DNA of 64,000 nucleotides from Arthrobacter sp. KBS0702 (GTDB taxonomy: Bacteria; Actinomycetota; Actinomycetes; Actinomycetales; Micrococcaceae): the NCBI RefSeq assembly GCF_005937985.2, contig NZ_CP042172.1:2666001-2730000 (forward strand). The letters are read 5' to 3'. Below the pieces are notes generated by a model. That model was not told where the DNA came from. It ran no database searches and was given only the letters and a program-made list of their open reading frames with translations. Positions 24,621-32,200 of the stretch are shown one piece after another. Position 1 is the first letter of the stretch, and each line of letters starts with the position of its first letter. The position numbers were made by a program, and so were the translations under genes.

Positions 24621-25592
24621 TCAGGCGCGGCGGCGCTGCAGCACGTCGTCAAGGTTGCTGAGCGCGCTTTGGCCCTTGCCCAGCGGCTTCGATTCCGCGG
24701 CGGTCTCCGGCTGGCGCACGGTGGCCTGCTTGAGCGACGGTTTGCCCACCGCCTTCGGGGCTTCCGGCAGGTCCAGCGGCTGCGGAGCGGCGCGTTCGGC
24801 CTTGGGCGCCTCGACATAGGTCGGCTTCGGCACCTCCACGGGCTCCCAGCTGGAGCCCTCGGCGGAGCCTGGATCGCCGACGCGGCGGACCGAGGTATCG
24901 CCGGATGCGGCGGCCTCGGCCAGCGCGGCCTGGCGCAGTTCATCGGCCGTCAGGGGTTTAGGGGCTGGCTTGGGTGCCGCGGCGCCGGCTTCGGCGTCGA
25001 ACAGCGGGCTTTCCTTCGCCGGAAGCGCGGCACGGACCGAATCGGCCCGGTCAGCGGCCGGCGCCGCGGACGCCCGGTGCGCCGGAGCGCCCATGGCCGA
25101 GCGGAACGCGGCATTGAGCTTCCGCCGGCGGTCCCGGACGGCAAACCTGCGCAGCACCACGACGGCCAGGACCGCACCGAGCAAGGTGAAGACGGCAAGC
25201 CAGCCCGAGCCCAGACCGAAGAGCCGCAAGGCGGCGGACACGACGGCGGTCAGCAGCGAGAGCAGTCCGGCCAGGGCAAGCACCAGCCGACCGTAACGGA
25301 TCCGGAATGCCGGGCCGGCCGCTGCCGGCTTCCGGTCGCCGTCGGGCTTCATGGAACCCGGAGCGGACTCGGGGCGCTGCGTACTCGTCATCGATTTCTC
25401 CTGCGGGGCCGCCATCGTCATGACGGATCCGGCTTGGGGGTCTGCTTTTCCTACGTCGGCGGCATCCATTAGGAGCTCGGCTGCCGGCTGCAGCTGGGGG
25501 TGGCCGTTCCGGAGCATGTAGGGAGCCACCCATACGATCCAGAGCGCAACAGCAATGACAAGGATCACTGAGCTGCTAAGAGGGAAGTCCAC
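24621..25592 (-). CDS. SepX/GlpR-like cell-division membrane protein
   Basis: 323 residues. One N-terminal membrane helix ends in a charged patch (VAPYMLRNG); a polar stretch follows; two more hydrophobic segments lie at about 105-125 and 128-146, ending RRFAVRDRRRK; then comes a long Ala/Pro-rich cytoplasmic tail. This layout and the location next to rimJ and galU match SepX (Streptomyces) and GlpR (Corynebacterium), membrane partners of the division machinery; function by homology only. I chose GTG 25592, seven bases after TACGGT. The partner gene glp (MoeA-like), usually in this cluster, is missing here. Confidence 0.7.
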   Translation of the reverse strand: MDFPLSSSVILVIAVALWIVWVAPYMLRNGHPQLQPAAELLMDAADVGKADPQAGSVMTMAAPQEKSMTSTQRPESAPGSMKPDGDRKPAAAGPAFRIRYGRLVLALAGLLSLLTAVVSAALRLFGLGSGWLAVFTLLGAVLAVVVLRRFAVRDRRRKLNAAFRSAMGAPAHRASAAPAADRADSVRAALPAKESPLFDAEAGAAAPKPAPKPLTADELRQAALAEAAASGDTSVRRVGDPGSAEGSSWEPVEVPKPTYVEAPKAERAAPQPLDLPEAPKAVGKPSLKQATVRQPETAAESKPLGKGQSALSNLDDVLQRRRA

Positions 25593-25599
25593 AATCAAA

Positions 25600-25605
25600 A
25601 CCGTA
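25600..25605 (-). promoter_or_regulatory. Leaderless -10 (TACGGT) of the SepX/GlpR-like gene
   Basis: TACGGT, seven bases, then GTG 25592. It argues against the TTG at 25598. Confidence 0.5.
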
Positions 25606-25712
25606 TGAGCAAGACGGCACAGCAGGCGGCATTGCCGGCGGTGTGTCGCAAGGCAACTGCCAAAACACTGGAATTACGACGAAAGCGCTGGTCAGGCGGG
25701 GGTTTCCGGCGG

Positions 25713-26333
25713 CTACGCCGGGCGGTTTTCCAGCCACCGCGCCAGGAGCCCCTCGGGCACTTCCTCCGCTGTCAAAGCGAAGCTGCGATGGTCCGCCCAC
25801 TGCCCGTTGATATGCAGGAAACGCGGGCGGTATCCCTCGTCGCGGAACCCGAGTTTCTCCACCACGCGCAGGCTGGGACGGTTTTCCGGGCGGATGTTGA
25901 TTTCCATTCGGTGCAGCCCCAGGGTACGGAAACAGTAGTCCGTAGCCATCGCCACAGCCGTCGGGGCGATGCCCTGGCCCGCGCGGTCCTGGTCCACCCA
26001 ATACCCGAGCGTGGCCATCATGGCCGAACCCCAGACAATCGAGGAGACCGTCAGCTGCCCCACGATCACGGGTTCCTTGAAGCCCGGGGTCCAGGCCGCG
26101 ATGACGAAGGGCAGCGCCGTGGCCTGGGCGGCCTGCGCCTTGAGCGAGCGCACCATCTGCCGGTAGTCGGGCAGCCCGCCGCCGGGTACCGGGTTGGAGG
26201 CTTCCCAGGGGGCCAGCCACTTTTCGTTGCGGGCCCGCAGTTCACTCCACTCCTTGCGGTCCCGGTACCGGATCGGGCGCAGCACAATGTCGCCGCACTC
26301 CAGTGTCACCGGCCAGGCGAAGCTGCCCCCCAC
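25713..26333 (-). CDS. GNAT acetyltransferase, RimJ/RimL type
   Basis: N-acetyltransferase of the GNAT fold resembling RimJ, which acetylates a ribosomal-protein N-terminus in E. coli; the substrate here is unknown. The acetyl-CoA loop is in LGYWVDQDRAGQGIAPTAV, followed by the RimJ-family segment IEINIRPENRPSLRVVEKLGF-like (MEINIRPENRPSLRVVEKLG). 206 residues. Start GTG 26333 lies four bases after the galU stop with no RBS, so it is probably translated by coupling to galU. Confidence 0.85.
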   Translation of the reverse strand: MGGSFAWPVTLECGDIVLRPIRYRDRKEWSELRARNEKWLAPWEASNPVPGGGLPDYRQMVRSLKAQAAQATALPFVIAAWTPGFKEPVIVGQLTVSSIVWGSAMMATLGYWVDQDRAGQGIAPTAVAMATDYCFRTLGLHRMEINIRPENRPSLRVVEKLGFRDEGYRPRFLHINGQWADHRSFALTAEEVPEGLLARWLENRPA

Positions 26334-26337
26334 GGGA

Positions 26338-27243
26338 TTATTTGGTCAGGCTGGAGGCGAACCCGGGCAGCCAGTCGCGCAGGCCGGGGCCCAGGTCCTC
26401 GCTGTCGCAGGCGAGCTGGACGCAGGCCTTGAGGTAGCTGAGCTTGTCCCCGGTGTCGTAGCGGCGGCCGCGGAAGACCACGCCGTACACGCCGTAGCCT
26501 TCCCCCTCGCCGGCGGAGAGTTCCTGGAGGGCGTCGGTGAGCTGGATTTCGCCGCCGCGGCCGGGCTCGGTGCGCTCGAGGACCTCGAACACCGCCGGGT
26601 GCAGGACGTAGCGGCCGATGATGGCCAGGTTGGAGGGCGCCTCGTCGACGTCGGGCTTCTCCACGAGCTGCTTGATCCGGACGTATTCCTCGCCCTCGAC
26701 GGCCTCGACGTCGGCGCAGCCGTACGCGCTGATCTGGGAGGGGTTGACCTCGATCAGGGCGACGACGGAGCCGCCGGTCTTGGCCTGGACCTCGATCATG
26801 GTGCTGAGCAGTTCGTCGCGGGCGTCGATGAGGTCATCACCGAGCAGGACGGCGAACGGTTCGTGGCCGACGTGCTGCTTGGCACGCAGCACCGCGTGGC
26901 CGAGGCCCATCGGGTCGCCCTGGCGGACGTAGTGGATGTCGCCGAGGTTGCTGGCGGCCTGGATGGATTCCAGCTTGGCGGTGTCACCCTTGGCCTCCAG
27001 CGTTGCCTCCAGGGTGGGCACGCGGTCGAAGTGGTCCTCAAGGGCCCGCTTGTTGCGTCCGGTGATCATCAGGATGTCATTGAGGCCCACGTTGACGGCT
27101 TCCTCGACGACGTACTGAATGGCAGGCTTGTCCACGACGGGCAGCATTTCCTTTGGCATCGCCTTGGTGGCGGGAAGGAAACGGGTGCCGAGGCCCGCTG
27201 CGGGGATGACGGCCTTGCGAACGGAGGCGTTGGGTGTAATCAC
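26338..27243 (-). CDS. galU: UTP-glucose-1-phosphate uridylyltransferase GalU
   Basis: Makes UDP-glucose from UTP and glucose-1-phosphate for wall and storage polymers. The nucleotide-binding signature GLGTRFLPATKAMPKEMLP is near residues 17-35, VVDKPAIQY follows, and VEKPDVDEAPSNLAIIGRY lies in the sugar-binding part. 301 residues, the usual length. The GTG start at 27243 follows TAGATT by six bases (leaderless). It diverges from 5-formyl-THF cyclo-ligase, as in other Actinobacteria. Confidence 0.95.
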   Translation of the reverse strand: MITPNASVRKAVIPAAGLGTRFLPATKAMPKEMLPVVDKPAIQYVVEEAVNVGLNDILMITGRNKRALEDHFDRVPTLEATLEAKGDTAKLESIQAASNLGDIHYVRQGDPMGLGHAVLRAKQHVGHEPFAVLLGDDLIDARDELLSTMIEVQAKTGGSVVALIEVNPSQISAYGCADVEAVEGEEYVRIKQLVEKPDVDEAPSNLAIIGRYVLHPAVFEVLERTEPGRGGEIQLTDALQELSAGEGEGYGVYGVVFRGRRYDTGDKLSYLKACVQLACDSEDLGPGLRDWLPGFASSLTK

Positions 27244-27249
27244 TCGACT

Positions 27250-27255
27250 AATCTA
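27250..27255 (-). promoter_or_regulatory. Leaderless -10 (TAGATT) of galU
   Basis: TAGATT, six bases, then GTG 27243 on the minus strand. Confidence 0.6.
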
Positions 27256-27352
27256 GCGGAGGGGTCAAATCTTCAGGTAATTGTCCCCCGCCGGCAAGGC
27301 TGCCGCGGCCGCCCAGCCAGACGGCGCCGCCCGGCCGAAAGGACACCCGCAC

Positions 27353-27982
27353 ATGAGCACCAAGGACGAGATCCGCTCCCGCCACCGGCAGGGCCGGGCC
27401 GGGCTCTCTCAGTCCGAGCTGGACGCCGCCGGAGCGGCAATCGCCCGCCACGGGCTCGCCTGGGCATCCGGGCTGGCCGACGGCGGGAAGCGCACCTTCG
27501 CGGCCTACCTCGGCGTCGGCTCCGAACCTCCCACCTTGCCCCTTCTGGCCGCGCTGCACGACGCCGGCCACCGGGTACTGCTTCCGGTCTGCGAACCGGC
27601 CCTGGTGCTGAGCTGGGTGTATTGGACCCCGGCCTCCGAGTTTGTCCGGAGCCGATACGCCCCCATCCAGGAGCCTGTCGGCGCCCGGTTCGATACCTCC
27701 GTCATGCTCGGCGTGGCCGGGATCTTCCTGCCGGCCACGGCCCTGGACCGCGACGGCAACAGGATCGGCCAGGGCGGGGGTTACTACGACAAGTTCCTGG
27801 CCGCCCTCGCGGACCTGCCGTGGGGCGTCCCGGTGTCCGGGGCCGGTCCGCTGCCGACAGCGGCCATCGTGTACGACCCAGAGGTGTTGGCCGCCGGCAG
27901 CATTCCCGTGGAATCCTTCGACCGGAAGGTTGCCGCCGCGCTGACCCCGGGAGGCCTCCGCCGGCTTTCCGCGCTACCCTAG
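27353..27982 (+). CDS. 5-formyltetrahydrofolate cyclo-ligase
   Basis: Converts 5-formyl-THF to 5,10-methenyl-THF with ATP. 209 residues. The Mg-ATP motif GQGGGYYDKFL is near residue 140, and the basic N-terminal RSRHRQGRAGLS fits the family. ATG 27353 has AAAGGA about nine bases upstream; the ORF is open back to 27281. It is followed by ruc after 108 bases containing a separate HrcA-controlled promoter. Confidence 0.9.
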   Translation: MSTKDEIRSRHRQGRAGLSQSELDAAGAAIARHGLAWASGLADGGKRTFAAYLGVGSEPPTLPLLAALHDAGHRVLLPVCEPALVLSWVYWTPASEFVRSRYAPIQEPVGARFDTSVMLGVAGIFLPATALDRDGNRIGQGGGYYDKFLAALADLPWGVPVSGAGPLPTAAIVYDPEVLAAGSIPVESFDRKVAAALTPGGLRRLSALP

Positions 27983-27999
27983 GCACGCCCGCCGGGTGA

Positions 28000-28031
28000 T
28001 AGAATTGGCACTCAGGCCCTGCGACTGCTAA
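28000..28031 (+). promoter_or_regulatory. -10 element and CIRCE operator of the FmdB/Ruc gene
   Basis: TAGAAT (28000-28005) runs into TTGGCACTC (28005-28013), nine bases, GACTGCTAA (28023-28031). This matches the CIRCE consensus with one mismatch per arm and the canonical nine-base spacer. It predicts HrcA repression and heat induction of the downstream gene. Confidence 0.8.
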
Positions 28032-28090
28032 CGCCGAAGTTTTCGGCAAGCAGCCCGGGACCTGCTCGTTTGTCCCAGAGGAGGAACCCA

Positions 28091-28342
28091 GTGCCCACGT
28101 ATGCATACGCTTGCAAGGACTGCAGCCACGCTTTCGAGATCGTGCAGTCCTTCACGGATAGCTCGCTGACGTCCTGCCCCGAGTGCGAGGGGACCCTGCG
28201 CAAGAAGTTCAACAGCGTCGGCGTCGTCTTCAAGGGATCCGGTTTTTACCGGACCGATTCCCGCGACTCCAAGGGCAGCGCTGTGGCCCCTGCAGCCGCC
28301 CCGGCAGCACCCGCCGCTTCGGCTTCCGCCGCCGCCAGCTAG
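28091..28342 (+). CDS. ruc: FmdB-type zinc-ribbon protein, Ruc-like redox-regulated chaperone
   Basis: 83 residues. Two CxxC pairs (ACKDC and CPECEG) form the FmdB zinc ribbon, FNSVGVVFKGSGFYRTDSR follows, and the tail is a disordered Ala/Pro/Ser stretch. From memory this is very close to M. tuberculosis Rv0991c (Ruc), a chaperone activated by oxidation and part of the HrcA regulon. The CIRCE element just upstream and the position next to 5-formyl-THF cyclo-ligase and galU agree. GTG 28091 has GAGGAGG seven to eight bases upstream. Confidence 0.85.
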   Translation: MPTYAYACKDCSHAFEIVQSFTDSSLTSCPECEGTLRKKFNSVGVVFKGSGFYRTDSRDSKGSAVAPAAAPAAPAASASAAAS

Positions 28343-28410
28343 GTCCGCCGACGCCGGTACCCGGCGCGCTCGGCCTTTATGCCGTCCCCTGCGGGTGTTC
28401 CCGCTACGTG

Positions 28411-28419
28411 TTATCCACA
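28411..28419 (+). other. Isolated DnaA box
   Basis: TTATCCACA, a perfect match to the DnaA box consensus, about 50 bases upstream of the SAF gene. I found no second box nearby, so it is not an origin. Confidence 0.4.
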
Positions 28420-28458
28420 TGGCCAAGCCCTTGACTGCCCCGCCGCGCGGGGCGGCCC

Positions 28459-28464
28459 TAGCGT
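28459..28464 (+). promoter_or_regulatory. Leaderless -10 (TAGCGT) of the SAF-domain gene
   Basis: TAGCGT, six bases, then ATG 28471. Confidence 0.55.
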
Positions 28465-28470
28465 GGTGCC

Positions 28471-29217
28471 ATGGCCCGCAGTCTCCGCCCACCGCTCGCA
28501 ACCCCACGGTCCCGGCCGGCCCGCGCCGCCCTTGGGCCCGGAGGTGTCCGTAAAGACCAACCGAGGAGGCGACTCCGCGGCTGGCTCCGGCGCAACCGGA
28601 GGCTAGCGGTCGCCCTCCTGCTGTGCCTCGCCACCGGACTGGGGGTGCAGCAACTGACGCCCGCACCGGATGCAACTGTTTCGGCGTGGGCCGCGGCCAA
28701 GGATCTCCCGGCCGGCAGGGTGCTGGCACCTTCCGACCTCGTCGCCATCCAGGTCCCGCCCGGGGTACTCCCCGGCGGCACCCCCGACCAGACCGTAATG
28801 GAGGGCAAACAGCTCGCCGTTGCCCTTCGGAAGGGCCAGCTCCTGGCGGACTCCCTACTTGTCGGACCGGGGCTGCTGGCCGGCAGCCCGCCGGGCGCGG
28901 CCGCCGTGCCGCTTCGGATGGCCGACCCCGCCTCCATCCAACTGGTCTCCCCTGGCCAGCTCATCAATGTGGTGATGACCAGCGGCAGCGGCCCGGAGCA
29001 GGCCGCGCCGTCCCAGCTGCTCGCCTCGGCGGTTCCGGTGCTGTGGACTTCCGCCCGCGGCGGCAGGGCCGGCCAGTGGCTCGACACCGCAGAAACCGAC
29101 GGGCTGATCGTGGTGGCGGCAGACCCGGACCAGGCCGGGCGACTCGCCGGGGCATCCACGCAGGGCAAGTTGTTCTTTGTCCTGGTCGGGTCCCGGTCCG
29201 GGTCCGGGTCCGGGTAG
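28471..29217 (+). CDS. SAF-domain membrane-anchored protein (CpaB/RcpC-like)
   Basis: 248 residues. An Arg/Pro-rich cytoplasmic start, one membrane helix (about residues 47-63), then a SAF domain (SAWAAAKDLPAGRVLAPSDL ... RKGQLLADSLL) and a C-terminal region resembling the pilus-assembly protein CpaB/RcpC. No pilus genes are nearby, so the role is unclear. The C-terminus SGSGSG comes from tandem GGTCCG units at 29195-29213. ATG 28471 follows TAGCGT by six bases. Downstream of ruc, as often in this cluster. Confidence 0.75.
   Translation: MARSLRPPLATPRSRPARAALGPGGVRKDQPRRRLRGWLRRNRRLAVALLLCLATGLGVQQLTPAPDATVSAWAAAKDLPAGRVLAPSDLVAIQVPPGVLPGGTPDQTVMEGKQLAVALRKGQLLADSLLVGPGLLAGSPPGAAAVPLRMADPASIQLVSPGQLINVVMTSGSGPEQAAPSQLLASAVPVLWTSARGGRAGQWLDTAETDGLIVVAADPDQAGRLAGASTQGKLFFVLVGSRSGSGSG
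29195..29213 (+). repeat. Hexanucleotide repeat GGTCCG
   Basis: About three tandem GGTCCG units encoding the Ser-Gly tail of the SAF protein, followed by a doubled GTAGCAG across the stop codon. Likely slippage-prone. Confidence 0.6.
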
Positions 29218-29270
29218 CAGGTAGCAGGATGGCAGGGCACCGGAGCGGTCAGCCCGGGTGCGCGGGGTGT

Positions 29271-32200
29271 TCAGCCCCAGTGCGGAGGCTTTTGTTCCTG
29301 CAACCAGGCGTCATGGTCATAGCTGCCGGGCTGGTCGCCCCAGCGCCGGGGATCGTCCTCTGCGGCTTTGTTGGGCAGCACTCCCTCGGCGGCCGATCGC
29401 TGCCGCATCTCGGCCGGCACCGCTTCCCGGGCGGGGACATCCGGAGACGTCGCGTCTGCAACGCTCTGGTCCCGGTCGCCACCGCGGGTGTTGTTGTTCT
29501 GGTTGTCGCCGTCTGCGCTCATGCCGCCGGCCTCCTTGTTGCCTATAGCTGTTTCCTGCCCGCGGTCACCGTCCGCGGACCACCCCTGGGGCGCCGCGGC
29601 GGATCCGCCGTAGCTGTGCCGCCCGTCCTCGACGCTCAGGTTTTCAATGTCGTCGGAAAAGCCCGGCGAGCTGCGCAAGCGGCTGGCTGCCACGGGCTTC
29701 TCCAGGCCGAGGTAGCCGCCGATCCGGTCCGCGCAAGCCGACGGATCCGTAAACACCTCTATGGTCCATAGTGGCATGTAGCGCCAGCCCATACGCTCCA
29801 GCAGCTGCGGACGGAGACGGCTGCGCTCACGCACGCTCATCCGCCGGTACCGCTCGGTGCCGTCGGACTCGATGGCCACCGGGCTGGGAATCTCGGCGTC
29901 GTCCTGCCCGATCGTGTGCATCGGGTCTGCCGCGGCCACCATGTCGAGGACCCCGTCGTACTGGTGCCAGACCCGCGCCCCGCGGGCCCGGAGCCGGTCG
30001 CCGAGGTCTGCCACCAGCGGGTCGGCGCCCAGGGCTTGTTCGCTGGCCGCGGCCCGGGATGCCGGGCTGCCCAGATCCGAGTTGCCGGCAATTTCGCGGT
30101 CCAGGAGCTCGTAGAAGTCCACCGCGCCGTGGCTGAGCCGGCTGACGTCCAGGTCTTCCGGGCGGAAGCAGCTGAGCACGTGAAGCGACCGCCGCGCCCG
30201 GGTCATCGCGAGGGCGAACTTGGCGCGGCCGCCGTCGGCCGAAAGCGGGCCGAGGCTGTGCAGCGCGCGGCCGTGGGGGGTGCGGCCGTAACCGGGCGAG
30301 AAGATGACGCGGTCCCGGACCAGGCCTTGCGCCCGCTCCAGGTCCACCACGCGGAAGGACTCGTCTCCGGCGGTAAAGAAGCTGCCCAGCAGCGGGTAGT
30401 TGGGCAGCTGCAGCCGGATGGCCTCGCCGATCCGGGCCGCGTGCCGCAGGCTTCCGGTGACCACGGCGAGCGAGGTGCGCGGCCGGAGCCGTGCGTGCTC
30501 GAAGACCAGTTCCACCACACGGTTCACCTCGGCGACGACCGATTCGACGCCGTCGTGGTCCGCACTCGGCAGGCCGGTCCCGTCCGGCAGGTATTCCACC
30601 GTCAGTGCCCGGTCCAGGCCGGTGGCGGACTGGCCCTCGGGAAGACGGCGGAGTTCGCCGGCGTAGAAACCCTTGCTCAGCTGCCGCACGAGGTCCTCGT
30701 CGACGGCACGGTAGACCGTCCTGAGTTTCCAGACCGGCAGGACCGCGGTCAGGGCCTGGTACGCGCTGTCCACGCGCTGGTGCGGGTTCTCGCCGGCGGC
30801 GAGCCGCTCGACGCCCACCGAGAAGCTGCGCGGGCTGGCGATTTTGTCGTCGCCAAACGCGATGACCTGCCGGGACCGGGCGACGGCGGGCAGTACAGCC
30901 TGCAGGGATGTCGCCTCGGCGTCCAGGATCACCACCGCGTCGAAGCGCTGCTCGGCCGGCAGCAGGGTGGTCAGCAGGTACGGGCTGACGGACCAGACCG
31001 GCACCAGTCTGGGCACAAGCTCGGGCGATTGCGCGGTCAGCGCCGCCGGCGTGACCCGTCCGTCCTTCAGCAGGCTGCGCAGCAGCTCGGCCTGCCGGGG
31101 GTGCTCGGTCAGGGCGGCACGCCAGCGTTCGGCCAGTTTCCAGCGCAGCCGGGCCGCGCCGCTGGCGATGTGGGCGTTGTCCGCGAGGCGGTACTCCGCC
31201 TCGAGCTGGCGCAGCGCATCGCCGTCGGACATGGCGAGGTAGTCGTCCCCGCTGATCATGGCTTCCAGCGCGGACTGCCACCAGGCCAGCTCAAGCTCCG
31301 CCGCCACCGACTCGGCCGGCACCTCGCGCTCGGCCAGGTCGGCGAGCAGTTCGCCCAGGCCGTGCTCGCGCATGTTCTCCACCAGGAGCGTCCGCTCGGG
31401 CAGCGTTTCCAGCGTGCCGGTGTCCGCGACCAGCCGCTCCAGTCGCTCGACCAGTTCGTTGTACGGGGTCTCGTGCACGGCTCCCCCGGCGCGGGTGTGC
31501 CGCACGGCCGCACCGAGCTCAGCCAGCTCGGCCTCCAGCTCCCGGTAGAGGGCCGTGATCTCGGCGAGCCCGGACGGCACGGCCGGGTGCCGCTGGGTGG
31601 TGGCGTACTCGGCCCAGGTGGCCCGCTGGTCCTGGACCAGCACCAGCGAGCTGTGGAGGTCCGCGATGTGCACACCGGGCCGGACGTACTCCTTGGCCAC
31701 GCGGCGCAGCCGGGAGCGCTGCATCGAGGGCATATCGATGTTCCGCTCGCGGCGCCACGCGGACGGGGCGGTGGCGGAGATGAGGTCGTGGACCGGCCGG
31801 TCGAAGATGTCCGGGGTGAACTTGTCCAGGCTTTCGCGGACCGCGACGAGCAGGTCGATCTGGTCGCCCCACTCGGCGAAGGTTTCGCCGAGCCGGATCT
31901 CCGCGTGCTCGGCGACGCCGCTCATGCGTTCGCGCAGCTGCGGGAGTTTTTCCGCGACGGAGCGGGCCACCTGCTGGGCTTCCTGGGTCTCCTTGCGGGT
32001 CAGCAGCCGGGCGCCGTGCCACGGGCTCATGGTCGAGGCGCGGCTGAAGCTGCCCAGCTCGGCGGCGCGGCGGAGCCGTCCTGCCAGTTCCTCGCGGTCC
32101 CGGATGCTGTCCAGCACGCTGCGCTTGAGCCGGACCGTGGTGGCCGGCGCCGGGTGGATGGCGGTCAGCGCCGCGAGGGACTGCATGGCCTCGTACGGCG

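Noticed and set aside
28411..28419. Chromosomal origin
   Set aside because: Only one DnaA box, no cluster, no AT-rich unwinding region and no dnaA/dnaN genes.
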